Positions 35,709 to 44,295 of a stretch of DNA of 64,000 bases are shown here, piece after piece. Both the position numbers and the translations under genes were made by a program. The stretch's first letter is position 1. The number at the start of each line of letters is the position of its first letter. The stretch comes from Desulfovibrio sp. (lineage in GTDB: Bacteria; Desulfobacterota; Desulfovibrionia; Desulfovibrionales; Desulfovibrionaceae), in contig JACRDI010000001.1 in NCBI GenBank assembly GCA_016218665.1, positions 1 through 64,000 on the forward strand, given 5' to 3'. Under the pieces are notes generated by a model, which ran no database searches, had not been told where the DNA came from, and saw only the letters and a list, made by a program, of their open reading frames with translations.

Positions 35709-35754
35709 GCCGCCCGGGCCGAAAGCGTGAAGCCCGGTCCGGGCGGCTTCTTTT
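35709..35754 (+). terminator. stem-loop terminator after glyA
   Basis: A 13-bp stem with one G-T pair (arms 35709-35721 and 35735-35747), then TTCTTTTCCC. Likely partial, as the next genes have the same direction. Confidence 0.65.
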
Positions 35755-35779
35755 CCCAAGGCTTCGGGAGGCTCTGCAC

Positions 35780-36244
35780 ATGAGCGACCGCGTCCCCTGG
35801 CCCATCTACTTCATGCGCATCGCGCACCTCGTGGCCGAGCGCTCCACCTGCCTGCGGCGCAGGGTGGGGGCCGTGGCCGTGCGCGACAAGCGCATGATCG
35901 CCACCGGCTACAACGGCACCCCCACCAACGTGCCCCACTGCCGAGAGGTGGGCTGCATCCGCGAGCGCCTGGGCATCCCCTCGGGCCAGCGGCACGAGCT
36001 TTGCCGCGGCCTGCACGCGGAGCAGAACGTCATCATCCAGTGCGCGCTGCACGGGCTGTCGCTCGCCGGGGCGGAAATCTACTGCACCACCGAGCCCTGC
36101 CTCATCTGCACCAAGATGCTCATCAACTGCCAGGTCAAGGCCATCTATTTCGCCGAGTCCTACCCGGACGAACTGGCCAACGCCATGCTCATCGAAGCGG
36201 GAGTGGAACATGCCCACATGCCTGGAGACTACCGGACCTCTTGA
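35780..36244 (+). CDS. dCMP deaminase
   Basis: A 154-residue cytidine/deoxycytidylate deaminase: HAEQN zinc/proton site (residues about 79-83) and [11 protein letters not shown] with the two zinc cysteines; further CREVGCIRE is typical of ComEB/dCMP deaminases. Makes dUMP for dTMP synthesis. Its end overlaps ribD by 35 bp, so translation is coupled. Confidence 0.9.
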   Translation: MSDRVPWPIYFMRIAHLVAERSTCLRRRVGAVAVRDKRMIATGYNGTPTNVPHCREVGCIRERLGIPSGQRHELCRGLHAEQNVIIQCALHGLSLAGAEIYCTTEPCLICTKMLINCQVKAIYFAESYPDELANAMLIEAGVEHAHMPGDYRTS

Positions 36245-37382
36245 GTCCTTCATGCGCCGCGCGGCCGAGCTGGCCCTGCGCGGACGCGGCGCCACGGCCC
36301 CCAACCCCTGCGTGGGCGCGGTGCTCGTCCGTGACGGACACATCGTGGCCGAGGGCTGGCACAAGGCCCACGGCGGCCCCCACGCCGAGGTGAACTGCCT
36401 GGCCGACGCGGCCGCAAAGGGTGTGAACCCGGCGGAGTGCACCCTCTTCGTCACCCTGGAGCCCTGCAACCACCACGGCAAGACCCCGCCCTGCACGGGC
36501 GCGGTGCTGCAGGCCGGGGTGAAGCGCGTGGTGGTCGGCTGCGGCGACCCCAACCAGGACGTCGCCGGCGGTGGAGTGGAAGCCCTGCGCGCCGCCGGGG
36601 TGGAGGTCACCGTCGGCGTGGAGGAAGCCCTCTGCCGCGACCTCATCGACGAGTTCGTGACCTGGAAGACCACGCCGCGCACCTTCAACATCCTCAAAAT
36701 GGCCGCCACCATCGACGGCAAGATCGCCGCGCGCGGCGGCAGGCCCCAGGCCGTTTCCGGCCCGGCCTCCCAGCAGGACGTGCACCGGCTGCGCAGCCAG
36801 GTGCAGGCGGTCATCGTGGGCGGCAACACCTTCTACGGCGACAACCCGCAGCTCACCTGCCGGCTGGAGCAGATGGGCGACTCCGCCCTGCCCGAGGGCT
36901 TTTGCCAGCCGCTGGCCGTCATCGTGACCAGCAAGCTGCCCAAGGCCTACTCCAACTACACCATCCTGCGGCAGCGGCCGCAGCAGGCCGTGTTCTGGAC
37001 CAGCGAATACTCGGCCAAGACCCCGCTGGCCGAAGAAATGCGCGAGCGCGGCACACGCATCTGGGGGCTGCCGGAACTGCCCGGCGGCGGGGCCGACGCC
37101 CTGGACTTCGCCCCGGCCTTCCAGCGCCTGCGCCAGGAGCTTTCCTGCCACCTGACCATGTGCGAGGGCGGCGGGCACCTGGCCTTGAGCCTGTGCCGCC
37201 AGAACCTGGTGGACGAGTTCGTGCTCTACCTGGCCCCGCGCGTGCTGGGCGACGCCGAGGGCAAGAGCCTCTTCGCCGGCGACGCCGTGCAGACCATGGA
37301 GCAGGCCCTGCCCTTCCGCCTGGCGCACAGCTCCACCTGCGGGGACGACCTGAAGCTGACCTACAAGCCCCGCCGCGGCTAG
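36210..37382 (+). CDS. ribD: bifunctional riboflavin deaminase/reductase
   Basis: A 390-residue fusion. The N-terminal deaminase domain has GGPHAEVN and [13 protein letters not shown] (zinc His/Cys). The C-terminal reductase has [11 protein letters not shown] and [16 protein letters not shown], with CEGGGHLAL near the end. Two steps of riboflavin synthesis. ATG at 36210 follows GGGAG inside the preceding gene; a later ATG at 36252 is possible but would cut part of the first helix. Confidence 0.94.
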   Translation: MPTCLETTGPLESFMRRAAELALRGRGATAPNPCVGAVLVRDGHIVAEGWHKAHGGPHAEVNCLADAAAKGVNPAECTLFVTLEPCNHHGKTPPCTGAVLQAGVKRVVVGCGDPNQDVAGGGVEALRAAGVEVTVGVEEALCRDLIDEFVTWKTTPRTFNILKMAATIDGKIAARGGRPQAVSGPASQQDVHRLRSQVQAVIVGGNTFYGDNPQLTCRLEQMGDSALPEGFCQPLAVIVTSKLPKAYSNYTILRQRPQQAVFWTSEYSAKTPLAEEMRERGTRIWGLPELPGGGADALDFAPAFQRLRQELSCHLTMCEGGGHLALSLCRQNLVDEFVLYLAPRVLGDAEGKSLFAGDAVQTMEQALPFRLAHSSTCGDDLKLTYKPRRG

Positions 37383-37416
37383 GCCCGCCAGGGTCTTTGC
37401 GGCAAGGAGACGTATC

Positions 37417-38079
37417 ATGTTCACCGGACTGGTGCAGGGCATGGGCCGCATCGAGGCCGTGGAGGCGCGCGGGGCCGAAACCCGGCTGCGCATCCGCGCC
37501 TTGTTCGAGCTGAAGAACATCGTGCTGGGCGAGTCCATCGCCGTCAACGGAACCTGCCTGACGGTGGAGACCTCCGGCGAGAACTGGTTCACGGCCTACG
37601 CCAGCGCGGAAACCCTGCGCCATACCAACCTGGGCGGGCTGAAAAGCGGCGCCCTGGTGAACCTGGAGCGGGCGCTGGCCCTGGGCGACCGCCTGGGCGG
37701 CCACCTGGTGAGCGGCCACGTGGACTGCGTGGCCCTGGTCACGGGCATGGAGCCCGCCGGGGAAAGCCGCGTCTACACGCTTTCCTTCCCGGCGGAGCAC
37801 GGGGCCTACGTCATCCAGAAGGGCTCGGTGACCCTCGACGGCATCAGCCTGACGGTGAACGACTGCGGGCCGGACAGCCTGTCGGTGAACATCATCCCCA
37901 GCACCCAGCGCGAAACCACCATCTCCGGCTGGTCGCCGGGCACGCGGGTGAACATGGAGACCGACCTCATCGGCAAGTACGTGCGCAACATGCTGGGGGC
38001 CTGGATGGGAAGCTCCGGCGGGGAGGCGAAGCCCGCCTCGAAGCTCAGCATGGACTTCCTGCGGGAGAACGGCTTCTAG
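37417..38079 (+). CDS. ribE: riboflavin synthase alpha chain
   Basis: A 220-residue protein of two homologous lumazine-binding barrels: MFTGLVQGMGRIEAV and SIAVNGTCLTVE in the first, SVTLDGISLTVN in the second, with HLVSGHVD at the junction. Dismutates lumazine to riboflavin. ATG after AAGGAG, 34 bp after ribD. ribBA and ribH do not follow here. Confidence 0.96.
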   Translation: MFTGLVQGMGRIEAVEARGAETRLRIRALFELKNIVLGESIAVNGTCLTVETSGENWFTAYASAETLRHTNLGGLKSGALVNLERALALGDRLGGHLVSGHVDCVALVTGMEPAGESRVYTLSFPAEHGAYVIQKGSVTLDGISLTVNDCGPDSLSVNIIPSTQRETTISGWSPGTRVNMETDLIGKYVRNMLGAWMGSSGGEAKPASKLSMDFLRENGF

Positions 38080-38106
38080 AACCAGGCTTCAGCCAGGAGG
38101 GGGAAC

Positions 38107-38529
38107 ATGGCCCGCACCCTCGCCGCCGCCCTCGGAATGACTCTGCTCGCCCTGCTCTGCGCCTGCGCCAGCGCCACGGGGCTGCGCCCCGGCCCCGACG
38201 GCGCGCCGCCCCCCGGCGGCATGACCATGCTCTACCCCCAGAAGCCCGAAGCCATCCTGGAGGCCGCCATCCGCGACCTGCCGCAGATAGGCCTGCACGT
38301 GGTGGAGATAGACCCGGCCGGGCGCTACCTGCTGGCCGAGCGCGGCGTGAACGCCACCAGCAACGGCGAGAACGTGGGCGTCTACCTCGCCCCCGGCAAG
38401 GACGGCACCAGCGTCACGGTGGTTTCCCGCCGCAAGACGCCCACCAACGTCATGGCCAGGGACTTCACCCTGCCGGTGCACATGCAGCTGGGCGCCAGCC
38501 TGGGCCGGCAGAACCAGCCCAGGCCGTAG
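38107..38529 (+). CDS. hypothetical lipoprotein
   Basis: A 140-residue protein with signal peptide MARTLAAALGMTLLALLCACAS; the lipobox may end at Cys18 or Cys20. The mature part has beta-like strands (HVVEIDPAGRYLLAERGV, GVYLAPGKDGTSVTVVSRR) recalling small periplasmic alpha-beta lipoproteins. ATG after GGAGG. Last gene of the block; unknown role. Confidence 0.7.
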   Translation: MARTLAAALGMTLLALLCACASATGLRPGPDGAPPPGGMTMLYPQKPEAILEAAIRDLPQIGLHVVEIDPAGRYLLAERGVNATSNGENVGVYLAPGKDGTSVTVVSRRKTPTNVMARDFTLPVHMQLGASLGRQNQPRP

Positions 38530-38570
38530 CGGCGTATCCTCCGCCGCGCACCGCCGTGCGCCCCCTTCCG

Positions 38571-38912
38571 CTAGGCCGCGCTCTCGGCGCAGGGCCCGGC
38601 GGCCTCCCAGCCCTCCATGCAGGCGTCCATGCGGCCCAGGGCCGTGGCGTCGGCCTCGAAGGCCAGCACCTCCAGCACGTCGTAAAGCTTGCGCACCTGG
38701 CGGATCATCTGCTCCAGGCGGTCGTCGCGCTTGACCACCAGCCAGATGCGGCTCGTGGCGCCGCTGCCGTCATCGCCGGGCTGCGGGGTGCACAAGATGC
38801 CCTCCACGTTGAAGGCCCGCCGGGCGAAGAGCCCGCACACGTGTGTCATCACGCCGGGGTGGTTGTTCACCGTAAGCCGCAGGGCCATGAGGTTCTGTTC
38901 GCGCTTAGGCAT
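38571..38912 (-). CDS. ilvN: acetolactate synthase small (regulatory) subunit
   Basis: A 113-residue ACT-domain protein: [17 protein letters not shown] and [11 protein letters not shown]. It gives valine feedback control to IlvB. Short compared with 160-residue IlvH types, like E. coli IlvN. Overlaps ilvB by eight bases; ilvC does not follow. Confidence 0.93.
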   Translation of the reverse strand: MPKREQNLMALRLTVNNHPGVMTHVCGLFARRAFNVEGILCTPQPGDDGSGATSRIWLVVKRDDRLEQMIRQVRKLYDVLEVLAFEADATALGRMDACMEGWEAAGPCAESAA

Positions 38913-40764
38913 GGATGCGCCCTCCCTTCGTGTTTTTTGCCATGTTTTTTGCGGGGCAGGCCGCCGGGGAATCCTCGCAGATCATGTCCGTGTTGGCCGC
39001 GCCAGGGGGCACCATGGGGTACACGTTCTCCTGGGCCTCCACCGGCACGCGCACCAGGCAGGGGCCCTCGCGCCGCAGGCTGCGCTCCAGCTCGGCCATG
39101 GGGTCCCTGGCCTCGGAGAGGTCCACGGCGCGCACGCCGAAGCCCTCGGCGATTCGGATGAAATCGATGTGGTGCCGGTAGCTGGAGGCGAAGATGCGCC
39201 GGCCGTAGAACAGGTCCTGCTGCTGCTGCACAAGGCCCAGGCCGCCGTTGTCCGCCAGGATGATGGTCACGTTGGCCCCGGTCTCCGCGGCCGTGGCCAG
39301 CTCCTGGATGTTCATCTGCAGCGAGCCGTCGCCCGTGAAGCAGATGACCCTGCGGCCGGGGTTGGCCAGGGCCGCGCCGATGGCCGTGGGCAGGCCGAAG
39401 CCCATGGTGCCCAGCCCGCCGCTGGTGAGCCAGGCCCTGGGCTTGAGGTCCGGGTAGGCCTGGGCCGCGCGCATCTGGTGCTGGCCCACGTCCGTGGCCA
39501 CGATGGTGTCGCCTTGGCCGGAGGCGGCGGCAAGCTCGCCCGCGCAGCGCACCAGGCCGTAGGGCGTCAACGGGTTGCCCGCGCCGGGCAGCTCCTGCGG
39601 ATTCTCGGCCTTGCAGGCGGCCACGCGCGCCAGCCAGGGGGCGCGGTCACGCCGGGCGGCATCGGCGTCCACCAGCGGGGCAAGCGCCGCCAGCGCGGCG
39701 GCCACGTCGGCGCGGATGCCCAGGTGCGCGGCCTTGAGCTTGTCCAGCTCGCTCTGGTCGATGTCCAGGTGGATGAGCCGGGCGCCGGGGCAGAACTGTT
39801 CCAGCCGGCCCGTGGCGCGGTCGTCCAGGCGCGCGCCAGCCACCATCAGCAGGTCGCACTCGTGCATGAGGATGTTGGCCGCCCGCGTGCCGTGCATGCC
39901 CAGCATGCCCAGGTTGAGGGGGTGGGCGTCGGGCAGCGCGCCCAGGCCCAAAAGCGACATGGTGGCGGGCAGGCAGGCCGTTTCGGCAAAGGCGCGGGCA
40001 ATGCCCGCGGCGCCGGAGGCGGCCACGCCGCCGCCCAGCATGAGGATGGGGCGCCTGGCCTCGGCGAGCATCTGCGCGGCGCGCGCCAGGGCTTCCTGGT
40101 CCGGGGCCTCCACGGGGTCCGGCCCGCCGGGCTCGGGCCATGCGAATCCCGCCCCCTGGCCCTCCCCCTGGTCCCTTCCTTGGCTCATGGTGATGCGCGC
40201 GGTCTGCACGTCCTTGGGAATGTCCACCAGCACGGGGCCCGGCCGACCGGAAGACGCGATGCGGAAGGCCTCGGGGATGACGCGCAAGAGTTCCTCCACG
40301 CTGCGCACCAGGAAGTTGTGCTTGGTCACCGGGATGGACATGCCGTAGATGTCCACCTCCTGGAAGGCGTCGGTGCCGATCATGGAGCTGGGCACCTGCC
40401 CGGTGATGCAGATGATGGGCACGGAGTCGAGCTTGGCGTCGGCGATGGCGGTGAGGGTGTTGGTGGCCCCTGGGCCGGAGGTGGCGAAGAACACGGCGGG
40501 AGCGCCCGTGGTGCGGGCCATGCCCTGGGCCATGAAGCCCGCGCCCTGCTCGTGCCGGGCCAGCACGTGGCGGATGGCCGTGCTTTTGGAGAGCGCGTCG
40601 TACAGGGGCAGGTTGGCCCCGCCGGGAATGCCGGGGATGATGCCGATGCCCTGGCGCTCCAGCAGGCGGATGACGAGTTCCGCGCCGGTCAAGGTTTCCG
40701 GTTGGGCCTCGGGTCGTTTGGTGGGCCGGGCCTGCTTGGCCGTGCCGGGCTGCCGTGTCTGCAT
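38905..40764 (-). CDS. ilvB: acetolactate synthase large subunit
   Basis: A 619-residue ThDP enzyme. The N-terminal 25 residues ([15 protein letters not shown]) are an extra polar tail. Then [14 protein letters not shown], the ThDP Glu region, [12 protein letters not shown], and the C-terminal ThDP motif [11 protein letters not shown]...ADNGGLG. Makes acetolactate for valine, leucine and isoleucine. Preceded by an attenuator and leader peptide. Coupled to ilvN. Confidence 0.95.
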   Translation of the reverse strand: MQTRQPGTAKQARPTKRPEAQPETLTGAELVIRLLERQGIGIIPGIPGGANLPLYDALSKSTAIRHVLARHEQGAGFMAQGMARTTGAPAVFFATSGPGATNTLTAIADAKLDSVPIICITGQVPSSMIGTDAFQEVDIYGMSIPVTKHNFLVRSVEELLRVIPEAFRIASSGRPGPVLVDIPKDVQTARITMSQGRDQGEGQGAGFAWPEPGGPDPVEAPDQEALARAAQMLAEARRPILMLGGGVAASGAAGIARAFAETACLPATMSLLGLGALPDAHPLNLGMLGMHGTRAANILMHECDLLMVAGARLDDRATGRLEQFCPGARLIHLDIDQSELDKLKAAHLGIRADVAAALAALAPLVDADAARRDRAPWLARVAACKAENPQELPGAGNPLTPYGLVRCAGELAAASGQGDTIVATDVGQHQMRAAQAYPDLKPRAWLTSGGLGTMGFGLPTAIGAALANPGRRVICFTGDGSLQMNIQELATAAETGANVTIILADNGGLGLVQQQQDLFYGRRIFASSYRHHIDFIRIAEGFGVRAVDLSEARDPMAELERSLRREGPCLVRVPVEAQENVYPMVPPGAANTDMICEDSPAACPAKNMAKNTKGGRIHA

Positions 40765-40851
40765 GGGACCCCCTCCTTCTGGTTCGGGTGTCCCGCCTGC
40801 GCGGCCGGCTGTGGTGTGGTTTCCCCCGTCAGGTGGGCGCGTGCGCCCGGG

Positions 40852-40889
40852 AGAAAGAAAACCCCCGCCGACTCGCGCCGGCGGGGGTT
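40852..40889 (-). terminator. ilvBN attenuator terminator
   Basis: Perfect 11-bp stem AACCCCCGCCG (arms 40860-40870 and 40879-40889) with an eight-base loop, followed on the minus strand by TTCTTTC. It lies between the leader peptide stop (40916) and ilvB (40764), as in classical amino-acid attenuators. Confidence 0.75.
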
Positions 40890-40915
40890 CTGGTTTCCTG
40901 AGTGAAAACTGCCCG

Positions 40916-41044
40916 CTACGACGCGCTGTCGCCTACGACGCCTACGACTACGATGGCGCGGACAGAGGCCCGCACGGCGCAGAGCGAGGCGCTGGCGGCT
41001 AGGGCCAGGGCGGAGGCGGCGGTGCGGTTCGTGGCGCGGTTCAT
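40916..41044 (-). CDS. ilvBN leader peptide
   Basis: A 42-residue ORF whose end reads [13 protein letters not shown], five valines and an isoleucine in nine residues. Three of the five valine codons are GTA, an A-ending type that looks rare in this GC-rich DNA. A terminator follows 27 bp after the stop. These are the marks of ribosome-mediated attenuation by branched-chain amino acids. The ATG at 41044 has a weak ribosome site; a TTG at 41098 in frame is an alternative start. Overlapping repeats CCTACGACG lie in the coding DNA. Confidence 0.7.
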   Translation of the reverse strand: MNRATNRTAASALALAASASLCAVRASVRAIVVVGVVGDSAS

Positions 41045-41135
41045 GTCATTTGGCTCGCATGTTGCGGGGTTATCGACTGTCTTGATGCTTACGCCCAAGG
41101 CCGGGAAAAGGTCAAGCCCCGGCCCGGGGGAAAAA

Positions 41136-42089
41136 TCAGCCTGCCCGGCGCGCCAGGATCATCTCGCGCACCTGGGTGGTGAGGCCGCCGAACTCCGGCT
41201 TGGTGATCTGGGCGTCGGCCCCCACGCTCTCGCCCTTGTGCAGCAGGCCCTTGGAGATGAGCGAGGAGAAGAGGATCACGGGAAGCGTGGACAGCTCCTT
41301 GTCGCTCTTGATGTTCTTGGTCAGGGTGTAGCCGTCCATGCGCGGCATTTCCACGTCGGAAACCACGGCGTCGAGGAGGCCGGTCATGGGCTGGCCCCTT
41401 TTCACGGCCTCGTCCTTCAGGGCCTGCAGGTGCGCCCAGGCGTCCTCGCCGTTGTTCTTCACGTCCACGGTGAAGCCCGCGGCCTCGAAATTGCGGCGCA
41501 AAAGAAAGCGCACCGAGGTGGAGTCGTCCACCAGGAGCACGTGCAGGGGCACGTTGGCATCCGCCTCCGCGGTCTGCTCCGGCTCGCTGGAGTCCAGGGC
41601 GTTCAGCTCCACCAGGGCGCGCTCCAGGTCCAGCAGCAGGGCGAAGTGCTCGCCCAGGCGCACGGTGCCGGTGATGCAGTTGCCCGGCATGTCGGAAAGA
41701 TATCTGCTGGGCGGCTCCACGTCGCTCCAGCTCACGCGGTGGATCATGGTGACGCCGGACACCAGGAAGCCCGTGCGCACGCCGTTGAACTCCGTCACCA
41801 GGATGGGCTCGTGGCGGTTCTTGGCGCGCTTCACGTTCAGCCACACGGCCAGGTCCACCACGGGCAGCACCATGTCGCGCAGGGGAATGACCCCGAGGTA
41901 GCTGGGGTGCGCGGCGGATTCCGCCGGCTCCATCGCCGGGGGGGACTCGATGATCTCCAGCACCTTGGCCACGTTGACGCCGAAGAAGGCGTTCTCGGCG
42001 GCGCCGTCCTCGCCTTCCTCGGCGATATAGAGCTCGATGATCTCCAGCTCGTTGGTGCCCGTCTCAAGCAGGATGTTGGTCTGGTTCAT
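41136..42089 (-). CDS. cheV: chemotaxis protein CheV
   Basis: A 317-residue protein: an N-terminal CheW-like domain (residues about 20-175, with HPSYLGVIPLRDMVLPVVDL) and a C-terminal receiver domain (LHVLLVDDSTSVRFLLRR, phospho-acceptor D in DAVVSDVEMPRMDGY, conserved K in ITKPEFGGL). Couples receptors to the CheA kinase and adapts the response. No other che gene nearby. Confidence 0.94.
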   Translation of the reverse strand: MNQTNILLETGTNELEIIELYIAEEGEDGAAENAFFGVNVAKVLEIIESPPAMEPAESAAHPSYLGVIPLRDMVLPVVDLAVWLNVKRAKNRHEPILVTEFNGVRTGFLVSGVTMIHRVSWSDVEPPSRYLSDMPGNCITGTVRLGEHFALLLDLERALVELNALDSSEPEQTAEADANVPLHVLLVDDSTSVRFLLRRNFEAAGFTVDVKNNGEDAWAHLQALKDEAVKRGQPMTGLLDAVVSDVEMPRMDGYTLTKNIKSDKELSTLPVILFSSLISKGLLHKGESVGADAQITKPEFGGLTTQVREMILARRAG

Positions 42090-42152
42090 GGGGACCGTGC
42101 CGTGCTCTTGACGGCGCCCGGGGGCCGCCGCCGGTTTTCCCTTCCGCAGGGC

Positions 42153-43247
42153 TTACTTGGAGAGCGAGGCCGCGCCGGCCTGCCTTTCCGCTACGGCAAG
42201 ATACTCCCATTGGAGCGGCTCTTCAAGCTTTACGCTGCGTAAAAGGGCCGCGCCGAGGACTTCGTCCCAGTGCACGGGCGAAATGCCGTCCAGCGGGCTC
42301 CTGGTGGTCAGGTCGGCCTCGGTCAGCACGTGCCCGGCGGGCAGATCCCGCGCGAAGACGATGCACTTGCGCAGCTTCTTGGCCGCGGCCTGTTCCTCGG
42401 GGAAGACCCGCTTGCCCTTGAGGACCATGCAGGCCTCCACCTCGCGGATCATGCGCACGAGCTGCGCCAGCTCCGCAGGTTCGAGCGAGGCCTTGTGGTC
42501 CGTGCCGATCTGGGTCTTGTCCAGGGTGAAGTGGCGCTCCACCATGCACGCGCCCAGGGCCACGGCGGCCACGCTGGGGGCCAGGCCCCTCTCGTGCCCG
42601 GAGTAGCCAACCGGAACGCCATAGCGCTCGCGCAGGGTATCCATGACCGGCAGGCCGATCTGCTCCTCAAGGCAGGGGTAGGAGCTGTTGCAGTGCAGCA
42701 GGATGATGTCGTTGTGGCGCTCGCGGATGGCGGCCACGGCCGTGTCCACGTCCTCCAGGCTGCTCATGCCCGTGCTCATGATGACCGGCAGGCCCGAGGC
42801 GGCCACCTTGCGCACCAGGGGCAGGTTCACCACGTCGGCCGAACAGATCTTGATGACTTCCATGCCCAGGCCCAGCATCTCGTCCAGGCTCACCTCGTCC
42901 CAGGCGGAGGCGAAGAACACCAGCCCCAGGGACTCGGCCAGGACCTTCAGTTCGGCCATCTGCGCGGCGGAGAGCTCCAGGGCGTCGCGGTGCGCGCCGT
43001 AGGTGGGGCCGAAGCTGTTGGGCCCCGTGTAGGGGGCCTCGCGCCCGGCGCGGGTCAAAAGCGACGCGGTGTGGCGCTTCTGGAACTTGACCGCCTGCAC
43101 CCCGGCCTTGGCGGCCTCTTCGACCATGCGCCTGGCCTGGGTCATGTCGCCCTGGTGGTTGTTGCCCACCTCGGCCACGATGAAGCAGGGCTGCCCCTGG
43201 CCGATTTGCCGGCCGCCGGGAAGCGTAATGGAGGTGACGTGCGCCAT
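42153..43247 (-). CDS. N-acetylneuraminate synthase-family (NeuB-like) protein
   Basis: A 364-residue protein: FIVAEVGNNHQGDMTQARRM start, KFQKRH, the sugar/PEP barrel with KICSADVVNLPLVR, STGMSS and HCNSSYPC, then GYSGHE and HFTLDK; the C-terminus has a SAF-like segment (DLPAGHVLTEADLTTRSPLDG). Family enzymes condense PEP with a hexose derivative to make sialic, legionaminic or pseudaminic acid. The ATG at 43247 has GAGG eight bases upstream; GTG 43253 overlaps the upstream stop. Partner genes for the sugar are not next to it. Confidence 0.88.
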   Translation of the reverse strand: MAHVTSITLPGGRQIGQGQPCFIVAEVGNNHQGDMTQARRMVEEAAKAGVQAVKFQKRHTASLLTRAGREAPYTGPNSFGPTYGAHRDALELSAAQMAELKVLAESLGLVFFASAWDEVSLDEMLGLGMEVIKICSADVVNLPLVRKVAASGLPVIMSTGMSSLEDVDTAVAAIRERHNDIILLHCNSSYPCLEEQIGLPVMDTLRERYGVPVGYSGHERGLAPSVAAVALGACMVERHFTLDKTQIGTDHKASLEPAELAQLVRMIREVEACMVLKGKRVFPEEQAAAKKLRKCIVFARDLPAGHVLTEADLTTRSPLDGISPVHWDEVLGAALLRSVKLEEPLQWEYLAVAERQAGAASLSK

Positions 43248-43249
43248 GC

Positions 43250-43870
43250 TCACAACCTCACGATTTCAAGTCCCCGCTTGGCGGAGACGGGCTGCAGTTG
43301 CTGATGGATTTCGTCCTGGCGGCCGAAGGAGGTGATGACCACCGCCTGGCAGTCCACATGATCGAGCACAAGGGGCGAGGAAATGACATAGCCGTGGAAG
43401 AGCGCGCCGTGCTTGTCCACGTCGTTGTCCACCACGGCCACCACCTGGAAGGCGGTGTCGCGCAGGGCGGAAAGCACCACCTCGCACGTCTCTGAGGCGC
43501 CGAAGAGGGCGATCTTCCGGCGCCCGCGCGAGGCCAGGCTGGACAGCTTGGCGACGATGAAGTCCTTGATGTTGGTGTACAGGCGGATGGTCTCGCTGGA
43601 ATAGTCGCTGAACATCTGCCTGCGGCTCTTCTCGCCCCCGCTGGTGAGCACGTAGCGGTAGCTTTTGCCGTTCACCGGGCGGTACTCGATGAGGTTCTGC
43701 TCCTGCAGGAGCTTCAGGTACTGGTTGACCATGGCTCCGCTGAGCTTGAGCCGCCGGCCCAGCTCGTACTGGGACAGGGCGGAGTCCTGCGAGAGGGAGT
43801 CCAGGATGGCGAGCACCCGGGTCTCCTTGCTGGGCTTGATGTATTTTCCGTCTGAGAGCAGCATGTTCAT
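43250..43870 (-). CDS. winged-helix regulator fused to a Rossmann-like domain
   Basis: A 206-residue protein. Residues about 15-75 form a winged helix (LSQYELGRRLKLSGAMVNQY, then NLIEYRPVNGKSYRYVLT). Residues about 110-200 resemble a nucleotide-binding Rossmann unit of sugar-related proteins (KIALFGASETCEVVLSAL, VVAVVDNDVDKHG, QAVVITSFG). It ends four bases into the NeuB-like start (GTGA), so the two are translationally coupled. Likely a transcription regulator that senses a nucleotide or sugar ligand; targets unknown. Confidence 0.75.
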   Translation of the reverse strand: MNMLLSDGKYIKPSKETRVLAILDSLSQDSALSQYELGRRLKLSGAMVNQYLKLLQEQNLIEYRPVNGKSYRYVLTSGGEKSRRQMFSDYSSETIRLYTNIKDFIVAKLSSLASRGRRKIALFGASETCEVVLSALRDTAFQVVAVVDNDVDKHGALFHGYVISSPLVLDHVDCQAVVITSFGRQDEIHQQLQPVSAKRGLEIVRL

Positions 43871-44295
43871 TCACTCTGTGGTTGATGCGTCCGTCAAATT
43901 CGCTGCCTGCCGGGGCCGGATGCGGGCGGAAGGCTCTGCCGCGCTCTGGCCTGCCCAAACATCATGCAACTTTCGGGCAAACAACCTGCGAACCATTCAC
44001 TTGTTCAATAATTTTTTCAAAAAATATGAAACCTCATTATTGGCCTGATAGCCAAAGAAGCAAGCAACTGTCAAGCTCAAGGCTGATTTTGCCCCTGTTT
44101 CATCACAGGAACCGATATTGGCGAAAACAGGCCGGATCGTTCATGGACGCAATGAACCGAGCCCGTCAAAATTCCGCCTCCGCCTGGCGGGCGTTCCCTC
44201 CGAGCGCTTGAAGCATTTCTCCTTGCCACCGTGTGTGCGGGCAACTATAGTCCTCCGGCGCTTCCCTGCGCCATGATCTCACGCGAGGTTGGCAC
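43871..44295. other. AT-rich divergent control region
   Basis: This 425-bp gap holds a marked AT-rich block (about 43998-44042, including TTTTTTCAAAAAA), an inverted repeat TTGGC-CTGATA-GCCAA at 44040-44055, and a plus-strand promoter at 44223-44251. The block probably carries the promoter and operators of the regulator-NeuB pair. No gene is visible. Confidence 0.55.
44223..44251 (+). promoter_or_regulatory. promoter of the acyl-CoA ligase gene
   Basis: TTGCCA (44223-44228), 17 bases, TATAGT (44246-44251), near consensus; about 40 nt to the ATG at 44296. Confidence 0.65.

Noticed and set aside
38689-40905. Plus-strand frame of 738 codons opposite ilvB
   Set aside because: Mirror of ilvB codons, no motif, no ribosome site.
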